DNA of 64,000 bases from the NCBI RefSeq assembly GCF_001182745.1, contig NZ_LN868939.1, positions 310,001 through 374,000 of the forward strand, given 5' to 3'. Below, in pieces: positions 28,203 to 37,951 of the stretch (its first letter is position 1; each line of letters begins with the position of its first letter). The notes under the pieces were generated by a model. The model saw only the letters and a program-made list of their open reading frames with translations, was not told where the DNA came from and did not search any database. The translations under genes were made by a program, and so were the position numbers. This stretch comes from Nocardia farcinica. Lineage in GTDB: Bacteria > Actinomycetota > Actinomycetes > Mycobacteriales > Mycobacteriaceae.

Positions 28203-29487
28203 CGGCCTGCCCGGAACCGTAGGCGGCCAGGCAGGTCAGGGCCGTCTCCAGGGCCAGCGCCCGGTGTTCGACGGGATGCCCGAGCAACTCCTCGATGCGC
28301 TGCAGGCGGTAGCGCACGGTGTTCTTGTGGACGCCGAGCGCCTTGGCGGTGGCCTCGGGGCTGCGCTGCCGGGACAGGTAGACGTGCAGGGTGTCGCGCA
28401 GCCGGACGGTCGCGGGATCGGTCCCGGCGAGCGCGCCCAGCTCGCGCCGGATCAATCCCCACATCGCGTGCTGATCGACCCCGGCGAGGTAGGCGATCTC
28501 CACGTCGCGGTAGGCGACCACCCGCCTGCCGCCGCCGCGTTCGGCCACCTGCCGGGCCGCCATCGCCTCGCGGTGTCCGTCCCGGAATCCGGCCACCCGG
28601 GCGCCGGGCACCCCGAAGGCGATCCGGACCGGCGCCTCGATCTGCCCGTCCAGCACCTGTTCGATGCGTCCGGGCGCGGCGAGGTCGGCGGCGTGCGCTG
28701 CATCGTCGAGACCGGCCCACGCCCACATGCCGCTGGCGCCGGAGGCGACGGTGAGCAGGCGGTTGGTGCCGAGTTCCGCGGCGACCCGCGCCGCCACCCG
28801 GTCGAGCAGTCCGGTGACCTCCGCGTCGCCGCCGGGTTCGATCCGGTCGGTCCACAGCACGAAGGCCAGGTGGTGCAGGCCGAGCCGGTAGCCGAGCCGC
28901 ACCGAGGCCTGGTCGGCGTCGAGTTCCTCGCCGGCCAGCAGCGCGTGCACGGTCTCGATGCGCCGGTTCAGCGCGGCGCGCAGCACCCGCTCGCGCTCCT
29001 CCATATAGGTGTCGGTGAGCAGTTCCACCGACAGGCTGATCCACTTCGTGGTGCGGTCGAACATCCGCAGCATGACGGCGCGTTCGATCTCCGCGGGCAC
29101 CTCGCGCTGGCCCACCGCGTCGTTCATGTAGTCCAGCACCGCCTCCATCCCGGCGTGGTAGGTGCGTAGCAGCACCCGCAGGTCGAAGCCGCGGCGGGCG
29201 ATCGTGCGGGCGAAGGCGTGCGCCTCGGCGGGCAGGGTGAACTCGAAGGTGTCGCTGGTGAGCCCGGCGAGCACGGTCCTGGCGTGGGCGCGGGTGCTGG
29301 CGGCGAGGTCGCGGCTCATGTCGCGGTCGGACAGTTCCGGCACGCGCGCGACGATGGCGGTGTCGAGCCGGCGCACGACCTGCTCGAGCGTCTCGGCGCG
29401 CATCGTCTCCGAGACGTAGTCGGCCAGCCAGTCGCGCACGACCACGCTGTTGGGCTCAACCGCCCCGGACTCCCCTGCTTGTGTCAC
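28192..29487 (-). CDS. PucR-family transcriptional regulator
   Basis: This 431-residue regulator has an N-terminal RsbR/RsbT-like helical sensor region (about 15-165), a central GGDEF-like domain (~170-300) and a C-terminal PucR-type HTH (KALGVHKNTVRYRLQRIEEL). GTG start. It is divergent from the aldehyde dehydrogenase gene, which is its likely target. The effector is probably a semialdehyde, amine or GABA-type metabolite by analogy with other PucR-dehydrogenase pairs. Confidence 0.88.
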   Translation of the reverse strand: MTQAGESGAVEPNSVVVRDWLADYVSETMRAETLEQVVRRLDTAIVARVPELSDRDMSRDLAASTRAHARTVLAGLTSDTFEFTLPAEAHAFARTIARRGFDLRVLLRTYHAGMEAVLDYMNDAVGQREVPAEIERAVMLRMFDRTTKWISLSVELLTDTYMEERERVLRAALNRRIETVHALLAGEELDADQASVRLGYRLGLHHLAFVLWTDRIEPGGDAEVTGLLDRVAARVAAELGTNRLLTVASGASGMWAWAGLDDAAHAADLAAPGRIEQVLDGQIEAPVRIAFGVPGARVAGFRDGHREAMAARQVAERGGGRRVVAYRDVEIAYLAGVDQHAMWGLIRRELGALAGTDPATVRLRDTLHVYLSRQRSPEATAKALGVHKNTVRYRLQRIEELLGHPVEHRALALETALTCLAAYGSGQAVSP

Positions 29488-29551
29488 CGATACAAACCGA
29501 CCCGTCCTCGTTGACCGAATGGGCCAAGAAACTCCCCCGTCATTGTGTCAC
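29479..29551. promoter_or_regulatory. Paired TTGTGTCAC direct repeats in the divergent promoter
   Basis: The 9-mer TTGTGTCAC occurs at 29479-29487 (over the PucR start codon) and at 29543-29551, 64 bp apart. It may be a regulator binding site for the divergent pucR-type and dehydrogenase genes. The assignment is by position only. Confidence 0.3.
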
Positions 29552-29627
29552 GATCATAGTTCAGTGAGCTGACTCACAGCGGTCGGCGCACGGCGGTCCA
29601 CAGCACGACGTCAGTGGGAGAACAGCA

Positions 29628-31244
29628 GTGACCAACACCGAGTCCGCGCCGAAGCAGGCGAGGAAGGCACAGGCAGCGACGCCGGTCGAGCCCGCACCGA
29701 GCGCGCCCGGTCCGGACGTCATCGAGGTGCGCAACCCCGGTACCGGCGAACTCGTCGGCACGGTGCCCGCGCAGGGCGCCGACGAGGTCGCCACGACCGT
29801 GCGGAAGTTGCGCGAGCACCAGGCGGCCTGGGAGGCCCTCGGCCCCGACGGCCGCAAGGAATGGCTGTTGAAGATGCAGGACTGGATCATCGACAACACC
29901 GAGCAGCTGGCCGATGTGTTGCAGTCGGAGACCGCCAAGGCGCGCGGCGACGCGCTGATCGACCCGGCCTTCGGCGCCGACCTGATCGGCTATTACGCCC
30001 GGCGCGCGGCCAAGTTCCTGGCCGACGAGCATCCCTCCCCGCACAGCCCGCTGGCCCGGGTGAAGAAGCTGACCGTGGCCTACCGCCCCTATCCGGTGGT
30101 CGGCGTGATCACGCCGTGGAACTTCCCGCTGGCGATGCCGATCATGGACGTCTTCCCGGCGCTGGCCGCGGGCGCGTCGGTGGTGCTCAAGCCCTCGGAG
30201 GTGACCCCGCTCTCGGCGCTGGAGCTGGCCAGGGGCTGGGCCGAGATCGGCGCGCCGCCGGTGTTCGCGGTGGTCACCGGCGCGGGCGCGACGGGCGCCG
30301 CGGTGATCGACAACGTCGACTACGTGCAGTTCACCGGGTCCACCGCCACCGGCCGCAAGATCGCCGCGGCCTGTGTGGAGCGGATGATTCCCTACAGCCT
30401 GGAACTCGGCGGCAAGGATCCCGCGATCGTGCTGGCCGACGCGGATCTCGAGCGCGCCGCCAACGGCATCGCCTTCGGCGGCATGTTCAACGCCGGGCAG
30501 GTCTGCATCTCGGTGGAGCGGGTCTACGTGGAGGCTCCGGTCTACGACGAGTTCGTCGCCAAGCTCACCGAGAAGGTCCGCGCCCTGCGCCAGGGCCTCG
30601 ACGACCGCTCGATCAAGCACGACCTGGGCGCGCTCGCGAACGAGAACCAGGTGCGCATCGTGCAGCGCCATGTCGAGGAGGCCGTCGCGGCCGGGGCGAA
30701 GGTGCTCACCGGCGGCAAGCGGACCGGTCAGGGCACGTTCTTCGAGCCGACGGTGCTGGTGGACGTGGACCAGAGCATGTCGTGCATCACCGAGGAGACC
30801 TTCGGCCCGACCCTGCCCGTGGTGAAGGTCGCCGACGAGGACGAGGCGATCCGGTTCGCCAACGACTCGATCTACGGACTGTCGGCCTCGGTGTGGACCG
30901 GCGACAAGGAGCGGGGCGAACGCATCGCCCGTCAGCTCGACGCGGGCGCGGTCAACATCAACGACGTGTTCGCCAACCTGTTCAGCTTCGCGCTGCCGAT
31001 GGGCGGCTGGGGCCTGTCGGGAGTGGGGGCGCGCTGGGGCGGCGCGGCGGGCGTGCGCAAGTACTGCCGCCAGAAGGCGATCACCAAGCCGATCCTGCCG
31101 ACCCAGGAGCGCGAGCTGTTCTGGTACCCGTACAAGCTGCCCAACCTGCTGGCCGCGGTGGGCACCATGCGGCTGGCCGGTGCGCGCGGCCTGCGCCGGA
31201 TCAACATCCCCGCGCTGCTGAGCCTGAAGCGCAACAGCGAGTAG
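29628..31244 (+). CDS. Aldehyde dehydrogenase, succinate-semialdehyde type (GabD2-like)
   Basis: This 538-residue NAD(P)+-dependent dehydrogenase has the catalytic Glu259 in LELGGKDPAIVLAD and catalytic Cys293 in FNAGQVCISVERVYV. The N-terminal ~30 residues are Ala/Pro-rich and a 60-residue C-terminal extension is present (ERELFWYPYKLPNLLAAVG). That arrangement resembles the GabD2-type succinic semialdehyde dehydrogenases of mycobacteria, so oxidation of succinate semialdehyde is likely. A divergent PucR regulator sits upstream and a strong terminator downstream. Confidence 0.85.
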   Translation: MTNTESAPKQARKAQAATPVEPAPSAPGPDVIEVRNPGTGELVGTVPAQGADEVATTVRKLREHQAAWEALGPDGRKEWLLKMQDWIIDNTEQLADVLQSETAKARGDALIDPAFGADLIGYYARRAAKFLADEHPSPHSPLARVKKLTVAYRPYPVVGVITPWNFPLAMPIMDVFPALAAGASVVLKPSEVTPLSALELARGWAEIGAPPVFAVVTGAGATGAAVIDNVDYVQFTGSTATGRKIAAACVERMIPYSLELGGKDPAIVLADADLERAANGIAFGGMFNAGQVCISVERVYVEAPVYDEFVAKLTEKVRALRQGLDDRSIKHDLGALANENQVRIVQRHVEEAVAAGAKVLTGGKRTGQGTFFEPTVLVDVDQSMSCITEETFGPTLPVVKVADEDEAIRFANDSIYGLSASVWTGDKERGERIARQLDAGAVNINDVFANLFSFALPMGGWGLSGVGARWGGAAGVRKYCRQKAITKPILPTQERELFWYPYKLPNLLAAVGTMRLAGARGLRRINIPALLSLKRNSE

Positions 31245-31275
31245 CGGACACGCCGGACGGACCGGCGGCATCCGG

Positions 31276-31313
31276 GGCGCTGTGGTTCATGACATGTCGT
31301 GAACCACAGCGCC
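31276..31313 (+). terminator. Rho-independent terminator of the dehydrogenase gene
   Basis: A 14-bp perfect stem (31276-31289 with 31300-31313) with a 10-nt loop is followed by TTTCGTT, 31 nt after the stop codon. Confidence 0.88.
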
Positions 31314-31688
31314 TTTCGTTGTGTTCGGACACGGCCGCGGGAAACCTGCCGGTTGTAATGTGATGAAGATCACCGATATGCGCCACGCGGCGGACATTTC
31401 CGTTCGGTGTCATTCTCTGCGCGATTACCCGGACCCGCCGTAACACCATCGATCGCCGCGACGACTTCTCCTCACGACACCCATTACTACTGGTCAAACG
31501 TCCGAATGCGGCAGCATCGACAGCGGCGGATACGGCTGCTCACAATTCGCCCGTACGGATGATGCGCATCACCACACGACCCTCTATGCTGTCGAGTAAC
31601 AAACCTGCCGACTGTTTCCGGCGCGCTATCCGAACTTCGGGGCCTGATAAGGCTGGAAATTCAAGACCGATTCTGATAGCAAAGGGCT
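31314..31688. other. Intergenic region before the LysR gene
   Basis: This 375-bp stretch is less GC-rich than its surroundings and holds no ORF with supportable coding character on either strand. It presumably carries the promoter of the LysR gene. No clear operator could be picked out. Confidence 0.5.
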
Positions 31689-32585
31689 ATGGACCCGCAC
31701 TTGCGCGACCTGCGGTATTTCGTGGCCGTCGCTGAGGAATTGCATTTCACCAACGCCGCTCAGCGGCTGCACATCGCTCAACCCACCCTGTCGCGTCAGA
31801 TCCGTCAGCTGGAGCGCCAGCTCGACGTCGTGTTGTTCGACCGCAACCAGCGCAGCGTCGCGCTGACCGTCGCGGGCAAGGAACTGCTCGAGGGCGCCCG
31901 CAAGATCCTGGAGCTCTGGGAGGTCACCAACGTCTCGCTGCAGGAGGCGGGCGAAGTGCTGCGCGTCGGCATCCAGTCCGCGCTCGGCCGCGGGTTGCTC
32001 AACGACCTGGAGAGCGCCAGCGGCTACCGGCTGGCGCTGCACGCCGCGTCCTGGAACGACCCCTCCAGCGGGCTCGCCGGCCGCCAGGCCGATCTCGCGC
32101 TGGTGTGGTTGCCGCTCCCCGACTCCAACCGCTACCGCTGGCAGGTGCTGCGCACCGAGCCGCGCTGGGTGCTGCTACCGGAGAACCACCCGCTGGCCGG
32201 CCAGGACGTGATCGACTTCGCCGACCTGATGGACGAGCCGTTCATCGCGCTGCCCGCCGAGGCGGGCGCCATGCGCGATTTCTGGCTCGGCAACGACGGC
32301 CGCGGCGGACGCGCCCCCAAGATCGGCGCCGAGGCGGCCACCCCGGAGGACAAGCTCGAGGCCGTCAGCCTCGGTCTCGGGGTCTGCCTGCTCGCGGAGA
32401 ACAACGTGCCGATGTACCGGTGGCCCGGGCTCACCGCCCGGCCGGTGGGCGGGCTCGCGCCCTGCGAACTGGCGGTCGCCTGGCGAGCCGACGACACCCG
32501 GCCGACGATCCTGGAATTCGCGGGCCGGGCGATGGAAGGCGGCTTCGCCACGCTGCAACAGCAGCACCAGCCGGTCGCGAGCTGA
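31689..32585 (+). CDS. LysR-family transcriptional regulator
   Basis: A 298-residue LTTR. The N-terminal winged HTH (residues 3-60) is clear: DLRYFVAVAEELHFTNAAQR, then IAQPTLSRQIRQLERQLDVV. The effector-binding domain follows (EVLRVGIQSALGRGLLNDL ... LGLGVCLLAENN). No divergent gene is present, so the target cannot be guessed from context as usual for LysR proteins. Confidence 0.93.
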   Translation: MDPHLRDLRYFVAVAEELHFTNAAQRLHIAQPTLSRQIRQLERQLDVVLFDRNQRSVALTVAGKELLEGARKILELWEVTNVSLQEAGEVLRVGIQSALGRGLLNDLESASGYRLALHAASWNDPSSGLAGRQADLALVWLPLPDSNRYRWQVLRTEPRWVLLPENHPLAGQDVIDFADLMDEPFIALPAEAGAMRDFWLGNDGRGGRAPKIGAEAATPEDKLEAVSLGLGVCLLAENNVPMYRWPGLTARPVGGLAPCELAVAWRADDTRPTILEFAGRAMEGGFATLQQQHQPVAS

Positions 32586-32771
32586 GCCGCCGGGCACGGT
32601 CGCGGCCCGTGCCCGGTTGCCGAAATCGCATGATCGGCGGCGAGGGTGGCAAGTATCATTCCCGGTACCGCGCGGGGACGATGACGTCGGGTGTGGCGGA
32701 ACCCAATCCGGCACGCTACTGCCGACCAGTGCGGATGACCGCGATCATCCGCTCAGCCACCAGGTCCGAGA

Positions 32772-35627
32772 ATGAGTGCCGAGTCCGAGAGAAGTCTTCC
32801 GCCGGGTCGAATCCCCGACCGCCGGGCAGGTGGCCGCCTGCTCGGGGCCGAGCCCGGCGCGGTGCGCGCCTTCACCGCCGCGTGGGCCGCGCTGGACGAT
32901 CTCCCCACCACGGACCGGGCCGCGCGGGCGCCGCGCATCGCCGACTATCTGCCCGATGCGCGCACCCTGCGCGTCGAAGCGCTCGTCGAGCTGATCCGGG
33001 TCGACCTGCGGCACCGCTGGCTGCGGCCCGCCGGGTCCCTCCCCGACCGCCGCAAGCGGCTCGACGACTACTGCGCCGAGTTCCCCGAACTCGATCGTGA
33101 CGAGTTGCCCGCCGGGCTGATCTACGAGGAGTTCGTCGTCCGCAGGCACAGCGGCGAGCGCCTCGATCCGCGCGACTGCCTGCGCGAATACCCGGTCCAG
33201 GCCCCGGCCCTGCGCGAACTTCTCAACGCCGACGACCTCGACCAGAGCACCCGCCGCGCCCGCCCCGACGAACTGGGCGAGGCATCGGCCCCCGACACCA
33301 CGCTCTCCGCGACGGCACCCGCCACCCCCGCCGCGGATACCGCACCCGGCCGCGCTGCGGCACCGGATTCCGGGTGGGACGACGACATCACCGTCCTGGC
33401 CCCTGGACAGCCGGCCACACCCCCCGTCGACGACACCACGCGGCGCGGCCCCGGACCGGACCCGCGCCGCACGCCGCAGTCGCCGCCCGACACCACGGTC
33501 GCCGCGCCCGATCCGCGCACCGCGACGACGCGGGTCGCGTCCGGCGCCGACCAGCCGGGACCGACCGACGACATCACGCTGCTGCCGCACACCGGCGGCG
33601 CGGCGGACACCCCCGCCGCCGAGCACGCGGTGAACCCCGCCACCGCCCCGGCTCGTACCTCCGACATGGACGCCACCGCAGCCGCCACCCGCGCCGCGCC
33701 GGACGCGACCGGAACGGAGGCGACCGGGACGGCGACGGCGATCGGCTTCGGCGGAGACGATCGGCTCGACCCGCTCGATCGCATCCGCGTCGGTCAGCGG
33801 GTGGACGATTTCGATCTGCTCACCGGGCTGGGCAGCGGTGCGTTCGCGCGGGTGTTCCTGGCCCGGCAGCGGTCCATGCAGCGGCTGGTCGCGGTGAAGA
33901 TCTCCGCCGACCACGGCACCGAGGCGCAGACGCTGGCGCAGCTGGACCACGACTACATCGTGCGCGTCTTCGATCAGCGGCTGATGGATTCCCAGCGCGG
34001 TACCGGGGAATCGGCGCGGCGGCTGCGCCTGCTGTACATGCAGTTCCTGCCCGGCGGCACCCTGCTGGGTGTGCTGCGCTGGGTGCGCGCCACCCCGCCC
34101 GCCGAGCGCAGCGGCAAACTGCTGCTGGACGCCGTCGACGCGGCGATGGAGGAGAAGGGCGAGATCCGCCCCACCGATTCCAGCGTCCGCGCCGAGATCG
34201 CGGGGCTGAGCTGGCCGGAGACGGTGGCGTGGCTGGGCCGCAGGCTCGCCGAGGCACTGGCCTACGCCTCCTCGCACGGCGTGCTGCACCGAGACGTGAA
34301 ACCGGCCAATGTGCTGCTCACCGCCGAGGCCGTGCCGAAGCTGGCCGATTTCAACATCAGCTTCAGCCGCAACGTGGAGGGCACCAGTCCGGTGGCCTAT
34401 TTCGGCGGCTCGCTGGCCTACATGTCCCCCGAACAGCTGGAAGCCTGCCACCCCGGCTGGGAGCGTTCCGCCGCCGATCTGGACACCCGCGCCGACATCT
34501 TCTCGCTGGGCGTGGTGCTCTGGGAGTTGCTCACCGGCGCGAAACCGTTCGACGACTCGACCGCGGGCGCGGGCAGGCGCGGTGACGACACCACGCTGGA
34601 GGCGATGCTGGAGCGCCGCAGCCTCGGCGTCGACCCCGCCGCGCTCGACCGGGTGCCGCCGGACTGCCCCGCCGCCCTGCGCCGCGTCCTGCTGACCTGC
34701 CTGGAACCCGACCGGGAACGCCGCTGGGCCGGCGGTGACGTGCTGGCCAAGCAACTGGACCTGTGCCTGGATCAGCGGGCACGCGAACTGGTCGACCCGA
34801 AGCCGGGCAGCTGGCGGCTGCGGCTGCGACCGTGGATCGTGCCGGTGCTGCTGGTGGCCATCGGGCTGCCGAATCTGCTCGCCTCGCTCTACAACATCCA
34901 GCACAACCAGACGCTGATCGTCGCGCGGATGACCGAGGACGCCCAACGCACCTTCCTCATCATCACCGGCGTGGTGAACAGCGTGTTCTTCCCGCTCGGA
35001 TTCGTCGTCGTCGCCTACATGTCGCGGTATGTGCTCTCGGTGCCGAGAGGGCTGCGCCGCGGGCGCCGGTACGACCCGGACACGCTGCGAAGAGCCCGGT
35101 GCGACGCGCTGCTGCTCGGAGAGCGGGCGGTGGCGATCCCGTTCTCGCTGTGGGTGCTGGCCGGACTCACCTTCCCGCTGGCCCTGCAGTTGTCCACCGG
35201 CGGGATCACCGCGAGCGCGGTGATCCACTTCCTGGCCTCGCTGGTGGTGTGCGGTGCGATCGCGGCGTCGTATCCGTTCTTCCTGGCGACCTTCTACATC
35301 GTGCGCTGCATCTACCCGATCTTCCTGCGGCACGGGGAGATCAGCGCCGACGACGCGGTGCGGCTGCGCGCCCTGGACCGCCGCTGCAACGGCTATCTGG
35401 CGATCGCCGCCTCGGTGCCGCTGCTGGCGGTGGCCGGGGTGACCTTCCTGCCCCCGGGCGACATCCCGCAGGTGATCGTGGCGGTGCGGGTGCTGTGCGT
35501 GGGCGGCATCGTCGCATTCGTTGCCTCCTACCTGCTGTTCCGGGCGTTGGAGGCGGATCTGCAGGCGCTGGAGCGGGTGGTGTCGCCGGATTCGGCGCGC
35601 GGTCCCGACCCGGAGCCGCCCTCGTGA
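32772..35627 (+). CDS. Membrane serine/threonine protein kinase with N-terminal accessory domain
   Basis: A 951-residue protein in four parts. (1) Residues ~30-140 form a helical domain (RIADYLPDARTLRVEALVEL ... RLDDYCAEFPELDRDELPAG) resembling the region preceding many planctomycete kinases. (2) A Thr/Pro/Asp-rich linker spans ~150-335. (3) The Hanks-type kinase domain (~345-650) has GSGAFARVFLA, Lys376 in VAVK, HRDVKPAN (Asp508) and a DFN in place of DFG (Asp526). (4) Six membrane helices lie at ~688-940. The catalytic residues are complete, so it should be active. Its stop overlaps the next, paralogous gene (GTGA). Confidence 0.9.
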   Translation: MSAESERSLPPGRIPDRRAGGRLLGAEPGAVRAFTAAWAALDDLPTTDRAARAPRIADYLPDARTLRVEALVELIRVDLRHRWLRPAGSLPDRRKRLDDYCAEFPELDRDELPAGLIYEEFVVRRHSGERLDPRDCLREYPVQAPALRELLNADDLDQSTRRARPDELGEASAPDTTLSATAPATPAADTAPGRAAAPDSGWDDDITVLAPGQPATPPVDDTTRRGPGPDPRRTPQSPPDTTVAAPDPRTATTRVASGADQPGPTDDITLLPHTGGAADTPAAEHAVNPATAPARTSDMDATAAATRAAPDATGTEATGTATAIGFGGDDRLDPLDRIRVGQRVDDFDLLTGLGSGAFARVFLARQRSMQRLVAVKISADHGTEAQTLAQLDHDYIVRVFDQRLMDSQRGTGESARRLRLLYMQFLPGGTLLGVLRWVRATPPAERSGKLLLDAVDAAMEEKGEIRPTDSSVRAEIAGLSWPETVAWLGRRLAEALAYASSHGVLHRDVKPANVLLTAEAVPKLADFNISFSRNVEGTSPVAYFGGSLAYMSPEQLEACHPGWERSAADLDTRADIFSLGVVLWELLTGAKPFDDSTAGAGRRGDDTTLEAMLERRSLGVDPAALDRVPPDCPAALRRVLLTCLEPDRERRWAGGDVLAKQLDLCLDQRARELVDPKPGSWRLRLRPWIVPVLLVAIGLPNLLASLYNIQHNQTLIVARMTEDAQRTFLIITGVVNSVFFPLGFVVVAYMSRYVLSVPRGLRRGRRYDPDTLRRARCDALLLGERAVAIPFSLWVLAGLTFPLALQLSTGGITASAVIHFLASLVVCGAIAASYPFFLATFYIVRCIYPIFLRHGEISADDAVRLRALDRRCNGYLAIAASVPLLAVAGVTFLPPGDIPQVIVAVRVLCVGGIVAFVASYLLFRALEADLQALERVVSPDSARGPDPEPPS

Positions 35628-37873
35628 CCCAGCCGGTCGCCGACGCCGTCGCCCGGTTCACCGCGCGGTGGCGCGAATCCCTGCGCACCGGCGCCGAGCC
35701 GCCGCGCCCGGCCGATTTCGTGCCGCGCGCCGCGCACGCCCGTCGCGCGGTGCTGCTGGCACTGGTCCGCGCCGACATCCGCGCCCGTGCCGCACACCCC
35801 GGCCTGGTCAAGGACATCGACGACTACCGGGCCGAGTTCCCGGAACTGTCCGACACCTCCGCCCTCATCGACCTGCTGGCCGTGGCCACGCGGTCCGCCG
35901 CCGACCTGACCAGAACCGGTGCGGCACGGCCCGACCACACCTCGGCCGCGTCGACCGACGGCCGCACGGCGCCGGCCACCCCCCTCGACGACATCGAGGA
36001 CACCGAGACCGCGTGCGCGGCACGGCCCGGCCGCACACACACCGCGAGCAGGACACCGATACCGTCCGCCACGGACGGCACCGCCCGTCCCGGCGACCGG
36101 ATCGACGACTTCGACCTGCTCGCCGAACTGGGCGAAGGAGCGTCCGGGCGGGTCTTCCTGGCCCGGCAGATCTCCATGCAGCGCCTGGTCACCCTGCGCC
36201 TGACGCGCGGCACCGAGCTGCCGCACGCGATGGCCGAGCTGGATCACCCGCACATCGTGCGCGTCTACGACCAGCGGCTGCCGGGCGGCGCCGAAGGTCT
36301 GGTCTACATGCAGTACCTGCCGGGTGGAACGGCCGAACACCTGCTGGCCGCCCGCCGCAGCCACGGACCGACCGGCGGCGGGCTGCTGCTACGGGCGGTC
36401 GACACCGCGATGGAGGCGAAAGGCGAGATTCCGCCGTCGGATTCGCCGATCCGCGCGCGGCTGGCCGGACTCGGCTGGCCGGAGACGGTCGCCTGGATCG
36501 GCCGCGGCCTGGCCACCGCGCTGGACTACGCAGCCCGCCACGGCACCCTGCACCGCGCGGTCAAGCCGGCCAACGTGGTGTTCACCGCCGAGGGCGTGCC
36601 GAAGCTCGCCGACTTCGCCGCCGACCCCACCGGCATCGATACCGGCGCGGCCCTGCGCTACCGCGCCCCGGAAGAACTCGCCGTCCTGGGCCGGGGCCCG
36701 CGAAACGATCCCCAGCCGTCCACAGGCGCGGTCGGGGAACCCGGACACGCCGCGCCCGAGGTCGGCGCGCGCGCCGACATCTACGCCCTCGGACTGCTGC
36801 TCTGGGAGCTGCTGACCGGCCGCTGCCCGTTCGACGACGAGGGCCTGCCCCCCGAGCAGATGCTCGCGCACCGCCGCCGCGGACTCCCCGACTCGGCCAC
36901 GGCCGCCCTGCCCGCCGGCTGCCCCACCGCCCTGGTCCGCGTCCTACGCACCTGCCTCGACCCCGATCCCGCCCGGCGCTGGCCCGACGGCGCGGTGCTC
37001 GCCCAGCAGCTCGACCTGTGCCTCGACGAACGGGCCAGGGAGCTGGTCGACCCGCCGCCGGGCAGCCCGCGGCGCAGGCTGGTGCGGTGGCGGGTGCCGT
37101 TGATCGCCGCCGCGATCACCGTCCCGAACGTCCTGGCCTCGCTCTACAACATCGACCACAGCCGCAAACTGATCACCGGACGGCTCACCGAGCGCACCCA
37201 GGAGCTGTTCGCGACCAGCACGGTCGTCACCAACCTGCTGTTCTTCGCCATGGCCGCCGCGCTGCTCACCTACTGGTCCCGCCGGATCATCACGGTGCCG
37301 CGCGGACTGCGCGCCGGGGTGACCTACCCGCCGGGCGAGCTGGCACGCGCCCGCCGCGACGCGATCCTGCTCGGCGACCGCGCGGTGCTGGTGGCCTTCG
37401 GCTTCTGGATGATCAGCGCGGCCAGCTACCCGCTCGGTGTCACGGCGGCCGGTGACCGGCTCGCACCGCACGCGTTCGCCCACTTCCTCGCCTCGCACGC
37501 GGTGTGCGGGGCGATCGCGCTGGCGTATCCGTTCTTCCTGGTGAACTTCTACGTGGTGCGGTGCCTGTACCCGATGCTGCTCGGACACAGCGCCGTCGGC
37601 ACCGACGACGGAGCCCTGCTGCGTGGGCTGCAACGCCGCTGCGTGGGCTACCTGCTGATCGCCGCGTCCATCCCGCTGCTCGCCGTCGCCGGGGTGACGC
37701 TGCTACCGGTCGAGGACGTCGCCCGCATCATCGTCGTGGTGCGGGTGCTGTGCCTGGGCAGCATCGTCATGTTCGTGGCCAGCTACCTGCTGTTCCGGGC
37801 GATCGAACGCGACCTGTCGGCGCTGGCCCGGGTGGCGCGGCCCGGACTCGCGCCCCTCACCACCCGGGCGTGA
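35624..37873 (+). CDS. Membrane pseudokinase paralogous to the upstream kinase
   Basis: A 749-residue paralog with the same order of parts and a shorter linker: N-terminal helical domain (DIDDYRAEFPELSD), kinase-like domain and six C-terminal helices. The glycine loop is intact (GEGASGRVFLA), but the beta-3 lysine is Arg192 (VTLR for VAVK), the catalytic Asp is Ala312 (HRAVKPAN for HRDVKPAN) and the magnesium motif is DFA (330-332). It should be catalytically dead and may act as an allosteric partner or scaffold. It starts with GTG and overlaps the active kinase by 4 bases. Confidence 0.88.
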   Translation: MTQPVADAVARFTARWRESLRTGAEPPRPADFVPRAAHARRAVLLALVRADIRARAAHPGLVKDIDDYRAEFPELSDTSALIDLLAVATRSAADLTRTGAARPDHTSAASTDGRTAPATPLDDIEDTETACAARPGRTHTASRTPIPSATDGTARPGDRIDDFDLLAELGEGASGRVFLARQISMQRLVTLRLTRGTELPHAMAELDHPHIVRVYDQRLPGGAEGLVYMQYLPGGTAEHLLAARRSHGPTGGGLLLRAVDTAMEAKGEIPPSDSPIRARLAGLGWPETVAWIGRGLATALDYAARHGTLHRAVKPANVVFTAEGVPKLADFAADPTGIDTGAALRYRAPEELAVLGRGPRNDPQPSTGAVGEPGHAAPEVGARADIYALGLLLWELLTGRCPFDDEGLPPEQMLAHRRRGLPDSATAALPAGCPTALVRVLRTCLDPDPARRWPDGAVLAQQLDLCLDERARELVDPPPGSPRRRLVRWRVPLIAAAITVPNVLASLYNIDHSRKLITGRLTERTQELFATSTVVTNLLFFAMAAALLTYWSRRIITVPRGLRAGVTYPPGELARARRDAILLGDRAVLVAFGFWMISAASYPLGVTAAGDRLAPHAFAHFLASHAVCGAIALAYPFFLVNFYVVRCLYPMLLGHSAVGTDDGALLRGLQRRCVGYLLIAASIPLLAVAGVTLLPVEDVARIIVVVRVLCLGSIVMFVASYLLFRAIERDLSALARVARPGLAPLTTRA

Positions 37874-37885
37874 ACGAGCCGGCGC

Positions 37886-37935
37886 CCTCCGTGGTGACGC
37901 TCCGCTACCGCCTCCGTGGTGACGCTCCGCTACCG
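37886..37935. repeat. 25-bp perfect tandem duplication
   Basis: The unit (CCTCCGTGGTGACGCTCCGC plus TACCG) occurs at 37886-37910 and 37911-37935, in the short gap between the pseudokinase stop and the convergent hpt stop. Confidence 0.8.
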
Positions 37936-37951
37936 CCTCCGGGTGCCCCGC

